Source: Bacteroidota bacterium
GTDB taxonomy: Bacteria > Bacteroidota > Rhodothermia > Balneolales > HLUCCA01
DNA: 6,216 nt
Direction of reading: 5' to 3'
Assembly (NCBI GenBank): GCA_003448835.1
Contig: DLXM01000121.1
Location: forward strand, 9,584-15,799
Of this stretch, positions 1 through 6,216 are shown piece by piece (position 1 is the first letter of the stretch; each line of letters opens with the position of its first letter). The notes beneath the pieces are model-generated. The model saw only the letters and a list, made by a program, of their open reading frames with translations. It was not told the origin of the DNA and searched no databases. The position numbers and the translations under genes were made by a program.

Positions 1-150
1 TGTTTTTAAAAAAAACTGTTCACTACAAAGTTATAAATTGAATATTCGAATTGAGGTTTTTTTTGAAAACTATTATTCACTACAAAGTTATAAATTGACT
101 TATAGCTGATCACTCCAATATTTATTTAAAAATATAAATAAAATAAAACC
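1..150. other. AT-rich non-coding stretch downstream of the kinase gene
   Basis: No credible gene is seen on either strand. The stretch is strongly AT-rich, with an A-run (about 8-15) and a T-run (57-64). It holds two separate sets of direct repeats, listed on their own. A small AT-only inverted repeat (TATTTAT at 119-125, ATAAATA at 134-140) lies just past the kinase stop, but on the minus strand it is not followed by a U-tract, so I do not call it a terminator. The secA-ppgK transcript presumably ends in or beyond this stretch. Confidence 0.6.
19..98. repeat. 23-bp perfect direct repeat, two copies 57 bp apart
   Basis: Positions 19-41 and 76-98 are identical over 23 bases (beginning TTCACTACAAAG, ending TAAATTGA). 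The bases before each copy are also alike: a G, a T-run, then an A-rich tract ending in AAAACT (about 2-17 and 56-72). The repeat is therefore probably a slightly diverged tandem duplication of about 57 bp. No transposase, terminal inverted repeat or tRNA end is nearby. Replication slippage is the simplest origin; an assembly artefact near a contig edge is the alternative. Confidence 0.85.
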
Positions 151-208
151 TTATAGCTGATCAGCAGAATGGATTGCTGCACCGACCACTCCAGCATTAT
201 TTAAAAAT
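99..208 (-). repeat. Degenerate duplication of the 3' end of the kinase gene
   Basis: The sequence CTTATAGCTGATCA occurs at 99-112 and again at 150-163, where it encodes the last residues and stop of the kinase. Beside it, 111-133 (CACTCCA...TATTTAAAAAT) matches 187-208 inside the gene with a 1-base indel and two substitutions. Thus 99-133 is a collinear, shortened copy of 150-208 that has lost about 23 bases. On the minus strand the copy reads FLNKYWSDQL and stop, against FLN...SADQL and stop in the gene. The 51-bp offset keeps it in the same reading frame. It looks like a decayed tandem duplication. Confidence 0.75.
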
Positions 209-888
209 GATGCCGCTTCCAAACGAGTTCTAATCTTGACAAATGGGAGCATCTTTTCAGATTTATTGACCACTCCACCGCTTATTATAAACAAGTCTGG
301 ATGTAATAATTTTTCATAATAACTAAGGACCATTTCAAGTCGCTTAGCCCAGACTTTTCGCTTAAGCCCTTCAGCTAATCTGGATGTTTCCGAAGCTCTT
401 TCTTCAGCCGTAAGTCCACGAATTTCCAATTTCCCGAGATCTGTATTTGGGATTAAAATTCCGTTATGAAACAGCGCTGTACCAATACCGGTACCAATCG
501 TCAAAATCATGATTAGCCCAAGTTCATGTTTCCCAACTCCGAATCGGATTTCTGCTACCCCAGCTGCGTCTGCATCATTAATTACAAACACATCAGAATC
601 AGTCAATTCAGATAAAATCAGCCCGGCATTTACATCCTGCCAGGCTTCATTCAAATTTATTGTAGATAAGATTATACCTTTCCGAACCGCTTCGGGAATC
701 GCAACACCAATAGGACCGCTCCAGTTGAAATGAGTAACCATCTGGTGAATACACGGAATTATTTTGTGTGGAGAAGTATCGTCAGGAGTTTGAATGCGAT
801 GTTTATCGGTAATAAACTGTCCATTCGTCGTATCTACGACCGCACCTTTGATACCAGAACCACCAATATCAATTCCAAGTACTTGCAT
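151..888 (-). CDS. ppgK: Polyphosphate glucokinase-like ROK-family sugar kinase
   Basis: A 245-residue cytoplasmic kinase of the ROK (ASKHA-fold) family, closest in motif pattern to polyphosphate glucokinases, which phosphorylate glucose at C6 using polyphosphate and often ATP. Seen: phosphate-binding loop GIDIGGSGIKG (5-15); NDADAAG (104-110) with the expected catalytic Asp105; second phosphate motif LTIGTGIGTAL (129-139); PNTDLGKLEI (147-156); SGGVVNKSEKMLP (203-215); C-terminal NNAGVVGAA. The CXCGXXGC zinc motif of other ROK proteins is absent, as in PPGKs, and the length is usual. The start is the ATG at 888: it overlaps the secA TGA (TGATG) and places the P-loop strand at the N-terminus. 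An ATG 18 codons upstream lies in secA and would add an unrelated tail. Odd: the sugar-binding E-x-G-H motif reads D150-L-G-K153, so the substrate may differ from glucose. Family assignment is firm; phosphoryl donor and sugar are inferred. Confidence 0.85.
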   Translation of the reverse strand: MQVLGIDIGGSGIKGAVVDTTNGQFITDKHRIQTPDDTSPHKIIPCIHQMVTHFNWSGPIGVAIPEAVRKGIILSTINLNEAWQDVNAGLILSELTDSDVFVINDADAAGVAEIRFGVGKHELGLIMILTIGTGIGTALFHNGILIPNTDLGKLEIRGLTAEERASETSRLAEGLKRKVWAKRLEMVLSYYEKLLHPDLFIISGGVVNKSEKMLPFVKIRTRLEAASFLNNAGVVGAAIHSADQL

Positions 889-3800
889 CAGGCATTTTGT
901 CCATGGCAATGTTTGTATTTTTTGCCTGAACCACACGGACAAGGGTCGTTTCGTCCAACTTTATCGGTTACAACTACCGGTTCCGGCTTACGAGGTTTTC
1001 CACCGGTAGCAACACCAGGAGGACCCTGTTTTTGTCCGCCACCTAACTGAACTGCCATATTTGGCACCTCATCGTGTTGGGTTCGCAGTTTGCTCATATC
1101 AATTTTACGTCTAACCGGAGCCTTTGCCTGAGTCAATTGTTGTTGATCGTTCGCTCCCTCAGGCATTGCTTTCCAGATCATTGAAATGACTTCCTGATTG
1201 ATCTCTTCAACCAACTCGGTAAACATATTAAATGCTTCACGTTTATACTCAAGTAGCGGATCTTTCTGTCCAAAAGCCCGAAGACCAATACCTTCTTTCA
1301 CAGAATCCAATTCACGCAAATGTTCCATCCATTTGTCATCAATAACTGATAACACAGCAGCACGTTCCATCGCGTGAACCAATTCTCTACCTTCAGTTTC
1401 TATAGCTTTTGATACTTCAACTACGACTCTCATCCGTTTCACACCATCGTTAAATATGATTTGGACGGATGTCGGTTTATTAGGAACATCGCTTTCCTGA
1501 ATCTGTTTGAGAATTCTTAAAAATGGCTCACTGAGCATGCGAGTTTTATTCTTGTAGACTTCCAAACAGTGATTAACAAGTAAATCAACGAGTCCATCTT
1601 CGCCAAGAGTTGACCATTTTTCGCGATCAACATTAGCATCAACAGCCAACATTCGTATCATTTTTTCCTGAATGACTTCATATTCTGCATCGCGGTAATG
1701 ATCGCCAACAATCGCTTCAATCAATTCATAAAGCATATTGTAGATATCGCCACTCAATCTGTCACCCATCAAGGCATGACGACGACGTCCGTAAACAACT
1801 TTACGTTGATTATTCAAAACATCATCATACTCAAGCTGACGTTTCCTGATTCCAAAGTTGTTCTGTTCTACTTTAGACTGTGCACGTTCGAGTGATTTGG
1901 TTACCCATGGATGCTGAATAACTTCACCTTCATCAAATTTCATACGGTCCATGATGCTCGTGATACGATCTGAACCAAACAATTTCATGAGCTCATCTTC
2001 GAGAGAAACATAAAACTGTGATTCACCCGGATCACCTTGTCGACCGGAACGACCACGTAACTGGAGGTCAATTCTACGTGAATCATGGCGTTCGGTACCT
2101 AAAATTGCAAGTCCACCGAGTTCTTTGATTTCCGGACCCAATTTAATATCCGTTCCACGACCTGCCATGTTTGTTGCAATTGTTACCGCACCACGTTGTC
2201 CGGCGTGAGCAACAATTTCACTCTCACTCTGATGCTGTTTCGCATTCAATACACTGTGTTTGATTCCGGCACGTTGCAACATTCGGCTAACCGTTTCAGA
2301 AACTTCAACACTGGTAGTACCTACTAATACAGGCTGACCTTTTTCGTGATATTCACGAATTTTGTTGATTGCAGCATTGAATTTTTCACGTTTTGTCCGG
2401 AAAACAAGGTCTTCCTGATCTAAACGAGCAATTGGACGATTCGTTGGGATTTCAATAACTTCCAGTTTATAGATTTCGAAAAATTCACCCTCTTCGGTCA
2501 CAGCAGTACCGGTCATACCGGCCAACTTATGATACATCCGGAAGTAATTCTGCAGAGTTATCGTGGCATACGTCTGTGTTGAGCCTTCAACCTTCACATT
2601 TTCTTTTGCCTCGATAGCCTGATGGAGTCCGTCTGAATATCGACGACCTGTCATTACACGTCCCGTGTGCTCATCTACAATCTGCACCTTTCCATCCTGA
2701 ACGATATATTCATCATCCTTTTCAAACAACGTGTACGCTTTTAAAAGCTGGTTTACAGAATGAATCCGTTCACTTTTCTCGGAAAACTTGCGATACAAAG
2801 CCTGAATTTTTTCAGATTTTTCGCGTCGTAATTCCTCCTGCAATTTCGTTTTTTGCTGTTCTTTATACTCTTCACTTAGATCTGATTCTTCAAGTTCTTT
2901 GAGTTTTTCCTGATCTTTTCTCGCGATTTCTTCTTCCAGGATTGAAGTTTCAACTCCCATATCCGGAATGATAAAGAAATCAGGGTCCTCATTCGAACCA
3001 GTAATCAAATCACGACCTTTTTCGGTCATTTCGAGCGTATTCATTTTTAAATCGACCGCGTAATACATGTCCTCATCAACAATAGGCATGTTTTTACCGC
3101 TATCCTGAAGATAAAAATACTCGGTTTTTTGCAGCAATTTCTGCATCTCAGGCTCCTGCATCATCTTCTCGAACTTCTTATTCTTCGGAAACCCACGTTT
3201 TGCACGAAGCAGGAAAAGTCCAGCATTTTCCTGGTCATTATTCTTAAGCGCTTCGTCCACCTGAAGCAAATATTTAGCAACCAGTTTTTTCTGCATCTCA
3301 ACCAGATTATAAACCCGGGGTTTGAGATCGATATATTTTTGAGTTTGATTATCCTGCGGTACCGGACCTGAAATAATCAACGGAGTACGGGCTTCATCAA
3401 TTAAAACGGAGTCAACCTCATCCACAATTGAGTAATGATGTCCGCGTTGGACTAGTTGATCTTCACTTACGACCATGTTATCACGCAAATAATCGAACCC
3501 AAATTCGTTATTTGTCCCGTAAGTGATATCAGCACGATATGCTTCTCTGCGTTTTTCGCTACTTGGTTCGTATAAATCGATACAATCTACGCGAAGTCCA
3601 TGAAACTGAAATATCGGTGCATTCCATTCAGCATCACGTTTAGCAAGATAGTTGTTTACCGTAATGACATGGACTCCACGTCCGACCAATGCATTCAGAT
3701 ATGCAGGGAAGATAGCGACCAGCGTTTTACCTTCACCGGTTTTCATCTCGGCGATTTTTCCCTTATGCAAAGTGACCGCACCAATCAACTGGACATCATA

Positions 3801-4235
3801 GGGTACCATTTCCCAGGTGATTTCATTGCCGGCAACCATCCATTTTTTACCAACAAACCGCGCACAGGTTTCTTTCAGGACCGCAAAAGCTTCGGGCATG
3901 ATATCATCCAGAACATCTTCAACAGTATCCAGCCATTCCTGATCTACTTTATCGAGTTCATCAGCTAAATCACGGCGTTCATCAATCGTGAGATCGCTTT
4001 CCATGTCGTTGATCTGAGCTTTCAACTCCTTGATTTGAATATCGATTGGAGCGGTTGCCTCTGCCAGCATTTTTTTAAACTTCTCTGTGCGGGCACGCAA
4101 TTCTTCGTCGGAGATTTTTTGAAGTTCCGGTCCAAATTCATTGATTTCGTCAACGAAAGGCTGGATCTTTTTGAGGTCACGGTCGGATTTACTACCAAAT
4201 AGCTTTGTAAAAACACCTAAAATCTTGTCGATCAT
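888..4235 (-). CDS. secA: Preprotein translocase ATPase SecA
   Basis: The motor ATPase of the Sec pathway: it binds preproteins and pushes them through SecYEG using ATP. It is complete at 1115 aa, far longer than E. coli SecA (901). Seen in order: N-terminal helices with an extra charged segment (about 60-105); Walker A MKTGEGKT (164-171); DEVD box (272-275); preprotein cross-linking region broken by a large insertion (about 300-490), ending in a Lys/Glu-rich probable coiled coil; [17 protein letters not shown] (520-536); MTGTA (574-578); NBD2 with [13 protein letters not shown] (685-697) and [11 protein letters not shown] (725-735); helical scaffold [14 protein letters not shown] (802-815); variable Gly/Pro/Lys linker (about 1030-1090); and a C-terminal zinc site C1099-x-C1101-x8-C1110-H1111, which in the family contacts SecB or ribosomes. 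The insertion is typical of FCB SecA. The start MIDKILGVF is the conserved N-terminus, with only a weak AAGAGA purine stretch upstream. It leads the secA-ppgK unit and diverges from rpmH. All core motifs are intact. Confidence 0.98.
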   Translation of the reverse strand: MIDKILGVFTKLFGSKSDRDLKKIQPFVDEINEFGPELQKISDEELRARTEKFKKMLAEATAPIDIQIKELKAQINDMESDLTIDERRDLADELDKVDQEWLDTVEDVLDDIMPEAFAVLKETCARFVGKKWMVAGNEITWEMVPYDVQLIGAVTLHKGKIAEMKTGEGKTLVAIFPAYLNALVGRGVHVITVNNYLAKRDAEWNAPIFQFHGLRVDCIDLYEPSSEKRREAYRADITYGTNNEFGFDYLRDNMVVSEDQLVQRGHHYSIVDEVDSVLIDEARTPLIISGPVPQDNQTQKYIDLKPRVYNLVEMQKKLVAKYLLQVDEALKNNDQENAGLFLLRAKRGFPKNKKFEKMMQEPEMQKLLQKTEYFYLQDSGKNMPIVDEDMYYAVDLKMNTLEMTEKGRDLITGSNEDPDFFIIPDMGVETSILEEEIARKDQEKLKELEESDLSEEYKEQQKTKLQEELRREKSEKIQALYRKFSEKSERIHSVNQLLKAYTLFEKDDEYIVQDGKVQIVDEHTGRVMTGRRYSDGLHQAIEAKENVKVEGSTQTYATITLQNYFRMYHKLAGMTGTAVTEEGEFFEIYKLEVIEIPTNRPIARLDQEDLVFRTKREKFNAAINKIREYHEKGQPVLVGTTSVEVSETVSRMLQRAGIKHSVLNAKQHQSESEIVAHAGQRGAVTIATNMAGRGTDIKLGPEIKELGGLAILGTERHDSRRIDLQLRGRSGRQGDPGESQFYVSLEDELMKLFGSDRITSIMDRMKFDEGEVIQHPWVTKSLERAQSKVEQNNFGIRKRQLEYDDVLNNQRKVVYGRRRHALMGDRLSGDIYNMLYELIEAIVGDHYRDAEYEVIQEKMIRMLAVDANVDREKWSTLGEDGLVDLLVNHCLEVYKNKTRMLSEPFLRILKQIQESDVPNKPTSVQIIFNDGVKRMRVVVEVSKAIETEGRELVHAMERAAVLSVIDDKWMEHLRELDSVKEGIGLRAFGQKDPLLEYKREAFNMFTELVEEINQEVISMIWKAMPEGANDQQQLTQAKAPVRRKIDMSKLRTQHDEVPNMAVQLGGGQKQGPPGVATGGKPRKPEPVVVTDKVGRNDPCPCGSGKKYKHCHGQNA

Positions 4236-4413
4236 CGTATATATTCTCTTAAAATAATGTTCTAATATCTAGTCCGGTAAGGTACGGCAGATATACACCT
4301 GCATCAAACACAGATAACCTCTTTTAACCATGAAAATTGTGTGTTTTTAAGACTTTTACCGAATAATGTGAATTTCATTGAAAATTCATGTACTAATTTA
4401 TCAAAAAATATCT

Positions 4414-4421
4414 TATTTTTG
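4414..4421 (+). promoter_or_regulatory. Candidate Bacteroidota-type -7 promoter element for rpmH
   Basis: TATTTTTG fits the Bacteroidota -7 consensus TAnnTTTG. It would place the transcript start near 4427, giving a leader of about 60 nt before the rpmH ATG. The matching -33 TTTG at 19-21 bp spacing is not clear (around 4389-4395 reads TGTACTA), and the region is AT-rich, so this stays a candidate. Confidence 0.4.
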
Positions 4422-4430
4422 TGGTCTTTC

Positions 4431-4478
4431 GACAATTGGAGACAATTATCCATACACATATACATTTAACAGACAATT
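4431..4478 (+). repeat. Three GACAATT heptamers in the rpmH leader
   Basis: GACAATT occurs at 4431-4437, 4441-4447 and 4472-4478, all in the same orientation. Spacings are 10 and 31 bp, roughly one and three helical turns. They lie between the candidate -7 box and the rpmH start, so they would be in the transcript leader if that promoter is right. A regulatory role is inference; the repetition itself is seen directly. Confidence 0.45.
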
Positions 4479-4488
4479 TTTACCAGAA

Positions 4489-4644
4489 ATGAAACGCACG
4501 TTCCAACCCAGCAGAAGAAAACGCGTCAACAAGCATGGCTTCCGCTCACGCATGGAAACTGCTAACGGCCGTAAAGTTGTAGCTAGACGTCGTGCCAAAG
4601 GCAGACACAGGCTAACCGTTAGTGATGAGCGAGGACCGAAATAA
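4489..4644 (+). CDS. rpmH: 50S ribosomal protein L34
   Basis: A 51-residue, highly basic protein of the large ribosomal subunit. The sequence carries the L34 signature throughout: [12 protein letters not shown] at the start, NKHGFRSRM (14-22), then [21 protein letters not shown]. The tail after LTVS makes it slightly longer than the 44-46 aa of many bacteria, as is common in FCB members. The start is the ATG at 4489, since L34 proteins begin MKRT(F/Y)QPS; the open frame upstream is leader sequence. No Shine-Dalgarno is visible (the leader ends TTTTTACCAGAA), which fits the suspected lineage. It heads the rpmH-rnpA-yidD-yidC cluster, and its last codons overlap the start of rnpA. Confidence 0.97.
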   Translation: MKRTFQPSRRKRVNKHGFRSRMETANGRKVVARRRAKGRHRLTVSDERGPK

Positions 4645-5038
4645 TCGGACTGGCGGGAATCAACTTCCCCGAAGGAATATTCTTCGGGGTAAAGATTCTT
4701 TTGACAACCTTTTTAAAGACGGCATCCGTATTGCTGCCGGGCACATCGATCTACGATACCTGACTAAAGAAGCCGACAAATTCTCAGTCCGGGTCGCATT
4801 CATAGCAGGACGAAAGTTAGGCAATGCCGTTACACGTAATCGATGTAAACGTCTCCTTCGTGAGGCTTATCGGCTCCAACAGCACATCCTGGATCCGCTT
4901 TCAACAAACAGATCAGAAGAGATCGAAATGGCTTTAATCGTAAAAAATGCTCCCATTACCTTGCAAATTGCAATGGTAGAGGTGCATAAACTACTTACGA
5001 GTTTGCAAAAACGACTCAATCAGGCAACCCTATTATGA
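4625..5038 (+). CDS. rnpA: Ribonuclease P protein component
   Basis: The basic protein subunit of RNase P, which assists the catalytic RNA in removing 5' leaders from pre-tRNAs. It is 137 aa, a little long for the family. The core signature is the RNR helix: [20 protein letters not shown], about residues 63-82, with RNR at 71-73. It is preceded by the usual beta strand [10 protein letters not shown] (53-62), and by a short N-terminal tail of polar residues before the [14 protein letters not shown] segment (20-33). The ATG at 4625 is preferred. A GTG directly before it (4622) would add one residue, and a stop in this frame at 4613-4615 rules out any longer, Thermus-like N-terminus. It overlaps rpmH by 20 bp and shares ATGA with yidD, so translation is probably coupled. 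A strong hairpin lies within codons 15-22. Confidence 0.93.
   Translation: MSEDRNNRTGGNQLPRRNILRGKDSFDNLFKDGIRIAAGHIDLRYLTKEADKFSVRVAFIAGRKLGNAVTRNRCKRLLREAYRLQQHILDPLSTNRSEEIEMALIVKNAPITLQIAMVEVHKLLTSLQKRLNQATLL
4636..4689 (+). other. Stacked stem-loops across the rpmH stop and rnpA start
   Basis: Three inverted repeats follow one another. CCGA/TCGG (4636-4639, 4645-4648) encloses the rpmH stop. GGGAA/TTCCC (4655-4659, 4665-4669) has a 5-nt loop. CCCCGAAG/CTTCGGGG (4667-4674, 4682-4689) is a perfect 8-bp stem, extendable by a G-U and an A-U pair to a 3-nt loop. The second and third share bases 4667-4669 and cannot form together. No U-tract follows the strong stem directly (TAAAGATTCTTTT), so it is not a standard intrinsic terminator. 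It could shape rpmH mRNA ends or limit rnpA expression, which is inference. Confidence 0.55.
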
Positions 5039-5283
5039 GACACATTCTTGTATTTCTTGTTCGGGGTTACCAGATTATGATCTCTCCTTATTTCCCATCC
5101 AGTTGCAGATACCAACCTACTTGCAGTCAATATGCAATTGATGCACTAAAAAATCATGGTGCATTAAAAGGAACTTGGTTAACAACTAAACGTATATTAC
5201 GCTGCCATCCCTGGGCAAAAGGTGGACACGATCCCGTCCCACCAGCTAAATCAAACGCAAACGCAACAAATTTACCGGAGTAA
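5035..5283 (+). CDS. yidD: Membrane protein insertion efficiency factor YidD
   Basis: An 82-residue protein of the YidD (formerly DUF37) family, which associates with the inner membrane face and aids insertion of YidC/Sec-dependent membrane proteins. Family hallmarks are all present: an amphipathic N-terminus [16 protein letters not shown] (3-18), [12 protein letters not shown] (23-34), HGALKGTWL (41-49), KRILRCHPW (52-60) and GGHDPVP (63-69). The three conserved cysteines are C24, C30 and C57. Length is normal, and the tail after 70 is short and polar. The start ATG shares ATGA with the rnpA stop, which suggests translational coupling, and yidC follows after 2 bp. Its position between rnpA and yidC is the classic one for this gene. 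Confidence 0.95.
   Translation: MRHILVFLVRGYQIMISPYFPSSCRYQPTCSQYAIDALKNHGALKGTWLTTKRILRCHPWAKGGHDPVPPAKSNANATNLPE
5277..5280 (+). promoter_or_regulatory. Shine-Dalgarno supporting the TTG start of yidC
   Basis: GGAG, inside the last codons of yidD, lies 5 nt before the TTG at 5286. It is the clearest ribosome-binding site in the window, where most other starts lack one. It supports TTG initiation over the internal ATG at codon 12. Confidence 0.6.
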
Positions 5284-5285
5284 TT

Positions 5286-6216
5286 TTGGATAGAAACACA
5301 GTTATTGGTCTCACATTAATGTTCGCCATCATGATGGCTTGGTTCGTCTACATGACACCAAGTCAGGAAGAACTCAATCGGATCAGTGAAGAACGTCGAA
5401 TTCAGGACAGTTTGAGAGCCGTCCAGTCTGAACAACTTATTGATGAAAGATCCGATCAGGTAATAGATCGACCGGGTATTAGAAGTTTGACGCCAGATGC
5501 AGATGAAACCACCTCGCAACTAGGGATTTTTGGCGAAACAGCATCCACTGATACGCTGGCTTACACAGTTGATACCCCACTTTATTCAATTACTTTTTCG
5601 AACTTAGGCGCCGGACCTTCTCGTTTTATCCTGAAGAAGTATTCAAAATGGGATGAAACTCCGGTTCAAATGATTGCCGATTCTTCTCGTTCAACGTATT
5701 CACTCGGTTTTGTAAGTACACAAAATTACAATATCGAAACTGACCAGATTTTATTTAATCAGTTGACATCCGGAACAAATAGCGTTTTACAGTCCGGTCA
5801 GGACCACACAGTTTCGTACGCTTTGGAATTTCCCGATGGTGAACGTCTGGTTTACACCTATTATCTGTATGCTGACTCGTACGAAATTGATTTAGAAGTC
5901 AATTTTGAAGGTGCTCAACGTTACATTTCTGATCGTAACGTTGAATTCGCATGGAAGTCACGCTTGAATCCAACTGAGCGCTTAAAAGCATCAGAAGCTG
6001 CCTACACATCCGCGTATGTTTATTCAGGTGGCGTCATGGAGAAATACATGTTGACCAGCGCCGGTCGCGAAGAGAACATTATCACCGGGACCGTTGACTG
6101 GGTAGCAACTAAGACAAAATTCTTTACTCAAATCATCAAACCGGAAGTACCGGGAACGGGTGCGATTTCAGGGCTGGACAAGACGCAAGCCGCCGCGCCC
6201 GAGAGCAGCGCGCGCG
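5286..6216 (+). CDS. yidC: Membrane protein insertase YidC (5' part, runs off the right edge)
   Basis: N-terminal 310 codons of the YidC/Oxa1 insertase, which folds and inserts inner-membrane proteins alone or with SecYEG. Seen: a short N-terminus MDRN; one membrane segment (about 5-23, TVIGLTLMFAIMMAWFVYM); a charged linker (about 27-62); then the large periplasmic beta-domain of Gram-negative YidC (about 90 onward), with ITFSNLGAGPSRFILKKY (102-119), YTYYLYADSYEIDLEVNF (190-207) and VDWVATKTKFFTQIIKP (270-286). The catalytic five-helix Oxa1 core lies beyond the window. The start is TTG at 5286: the frame has a stop at 5247-5249 and no ATG before codon 12, and MDRNTVIG is the conserved FCB N-terminus. 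GGAG lies 5 nt upstream. Odd: the last 15 or so codons (from about 6171) turn abruptly GC-rich and no longer resemble YidC, so the far right end may not be genuine. Confidence 0.93.
   Translation, partial: MDRNTVIGLTLMFAIMMAWFVYMTPSQEELNRISEERRIQDSLRAVQSEQLIDERSDQVIDRPGIRSLTPDADETTSQLGIFGETASTDTLAYTVDTPLYSITFSNLGAGPSRFILKKYSKWDETPVQMIADSSRSTYSLGFVSTQNYNIETDQILFNQLTSGTNSVLQSGQDHTVSYALEFPDGERLVYTYYLYADSYEIDLEVNFEGAQRYISDRNVEFAWKSRLNPTERLKASEAAYTSAYVYSGGVMEKYMLTSAGREENIITGTVDWVATKTKFFTQIIKPEVPGTGAISGLDKTQAAAPESSAR

Larger units (their letters stand above)
4236..4488. promoter_or_regulatory. Divergent secA / rpmH intergenic region
   Basis: About 250 bp without a gene separate the two divergent starts, so promoters for both units must lie here. 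For rpmH a TATTTTTG box at 4414-4421 is the best candidate. For secA (minus strand) I see no convincing promoter: a TTGATG...TACCTT pair at 17-bp spacing is only a weak match to the sigma-70 pattern. An open frame enters rpmH from 4378, but those 37 extra codons do not resemble L34. One near-match to a DnaA box (TTATCCATA, 4446-4454) stands alone and does not indicate an origin. Confidence 0.6.

Noticed and set aside
19..98. Repeats as a CRISPR array or an insertion-sequence end
   Set aside because: Only two copies exist, with no regular spacers, no cas genes, no terminal inverted repeats and no transposase.
119..140. AT-only hairpin as a terminator of the secA-ppgK transcript
   Set aside because: The stem has no G-C pairs and is not followed by a U-run on the minus strand.
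889..942. Upstream ATG giving the kinase 18 extra N-terminal residues
   Set aside because: The extra residues lie inside the secA zinc-tail coding region, and the kinase family begins right before GIDIGGS, matching the ATG at 888.
730..1050. Plus-strand open frames opposite the secA end and kinase start
   Set aside because: They mirror conserved protein-coding sequence on the other strand (the SecA zinc tail and the kinase P-loop) and look like no known protein.
3600..3968. A 122-codon open frame on the plus strand, antisense to secA
   Set aside because: It lies wholly within the conserved secA coding sequence, has no recognisable domain and no ribosome site; its openness follows from secA codon use.
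4446..4454. DnaA-box-like TTATCCATA as a sign of a replication origin
   Set aside because: It has one mismatch to TTATCCACA and is a single copy; no cluster of boxes and no dnaA gene are present.
4378..4488. N-terminal extension of L34 by 37 residues from an upstream ATG
   Set aside because: L34 begins MKRTFQPS; the extension is unrelated in composition and overlaps the candidate promoter.

Overview
The window carries conserved housekeeping genes in two divergent transcription units. I read it as chromosome of a member of the FCB superphylum (Bacteroidota / Rhodothermota / Balneolota / Neomarinimicrobiota). The basis is: SecA is 1115 aa and carries the long insertion and N-terminal extra helices usual in that group; YidC begins MDRNTVIG, the FCB-type start; L34 ends LTVSDE...; most starts lack a clear Shine-Dalgarno; and a TATTTTTG box fitting the Bacteroidota -7 consensus (TAnnTTTG) lies before rpmH. 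I cannot place it more finely than phylum level.

Layout. Positions 1-150 are AT-rich and non-coding, with two sets of direct repeats; one is a degraded, in-frame copy of the end of the neighbouring kinase gene. A polyphosphate-glucokinase-like ROK kinase lies at 151-888 (minus). Its ATG overlaps the secA stop (TGATG), so it is the distal gene of a secA-ppgK unit. secA fills 888-4235 (minus) and is complete. A divergent intergenic region (4236-4488) holds the promoters. On the plus strand follow rpmH (4489-4644), rnpA (4625-5038, overlapping rpmH), yidD (5035-5283, 4-bp ATGA overlap) and yidC (5286 to beyond the right edge, TTG start).

How the genes work together. SecA drives preproteins through SecYEG, and YidC with its helper YidD inserts membrane proteins, so one short interval holds the motors of both export and insertion. 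L34 and the RNase P protein serve translation and tRNA maturation. The kinase is the outsider, a sugar-phosphorylating enzyme apparently coupled to secA translation.

I found no phage, transposon, CRISPR, toxin-antitoxin or other accessory system, and no convincing new biological system. The points worth a second look are small: stacked, partly exclusive hairpins at the rpmH/rnpA junction, the duplicated 3' end of the kinase gene, altered sugar-site residues in the kinase, three phased GACAATT heptamers before rpmH, and an abrupt GC-rich tail at the right edge that may be an assembly artefact.
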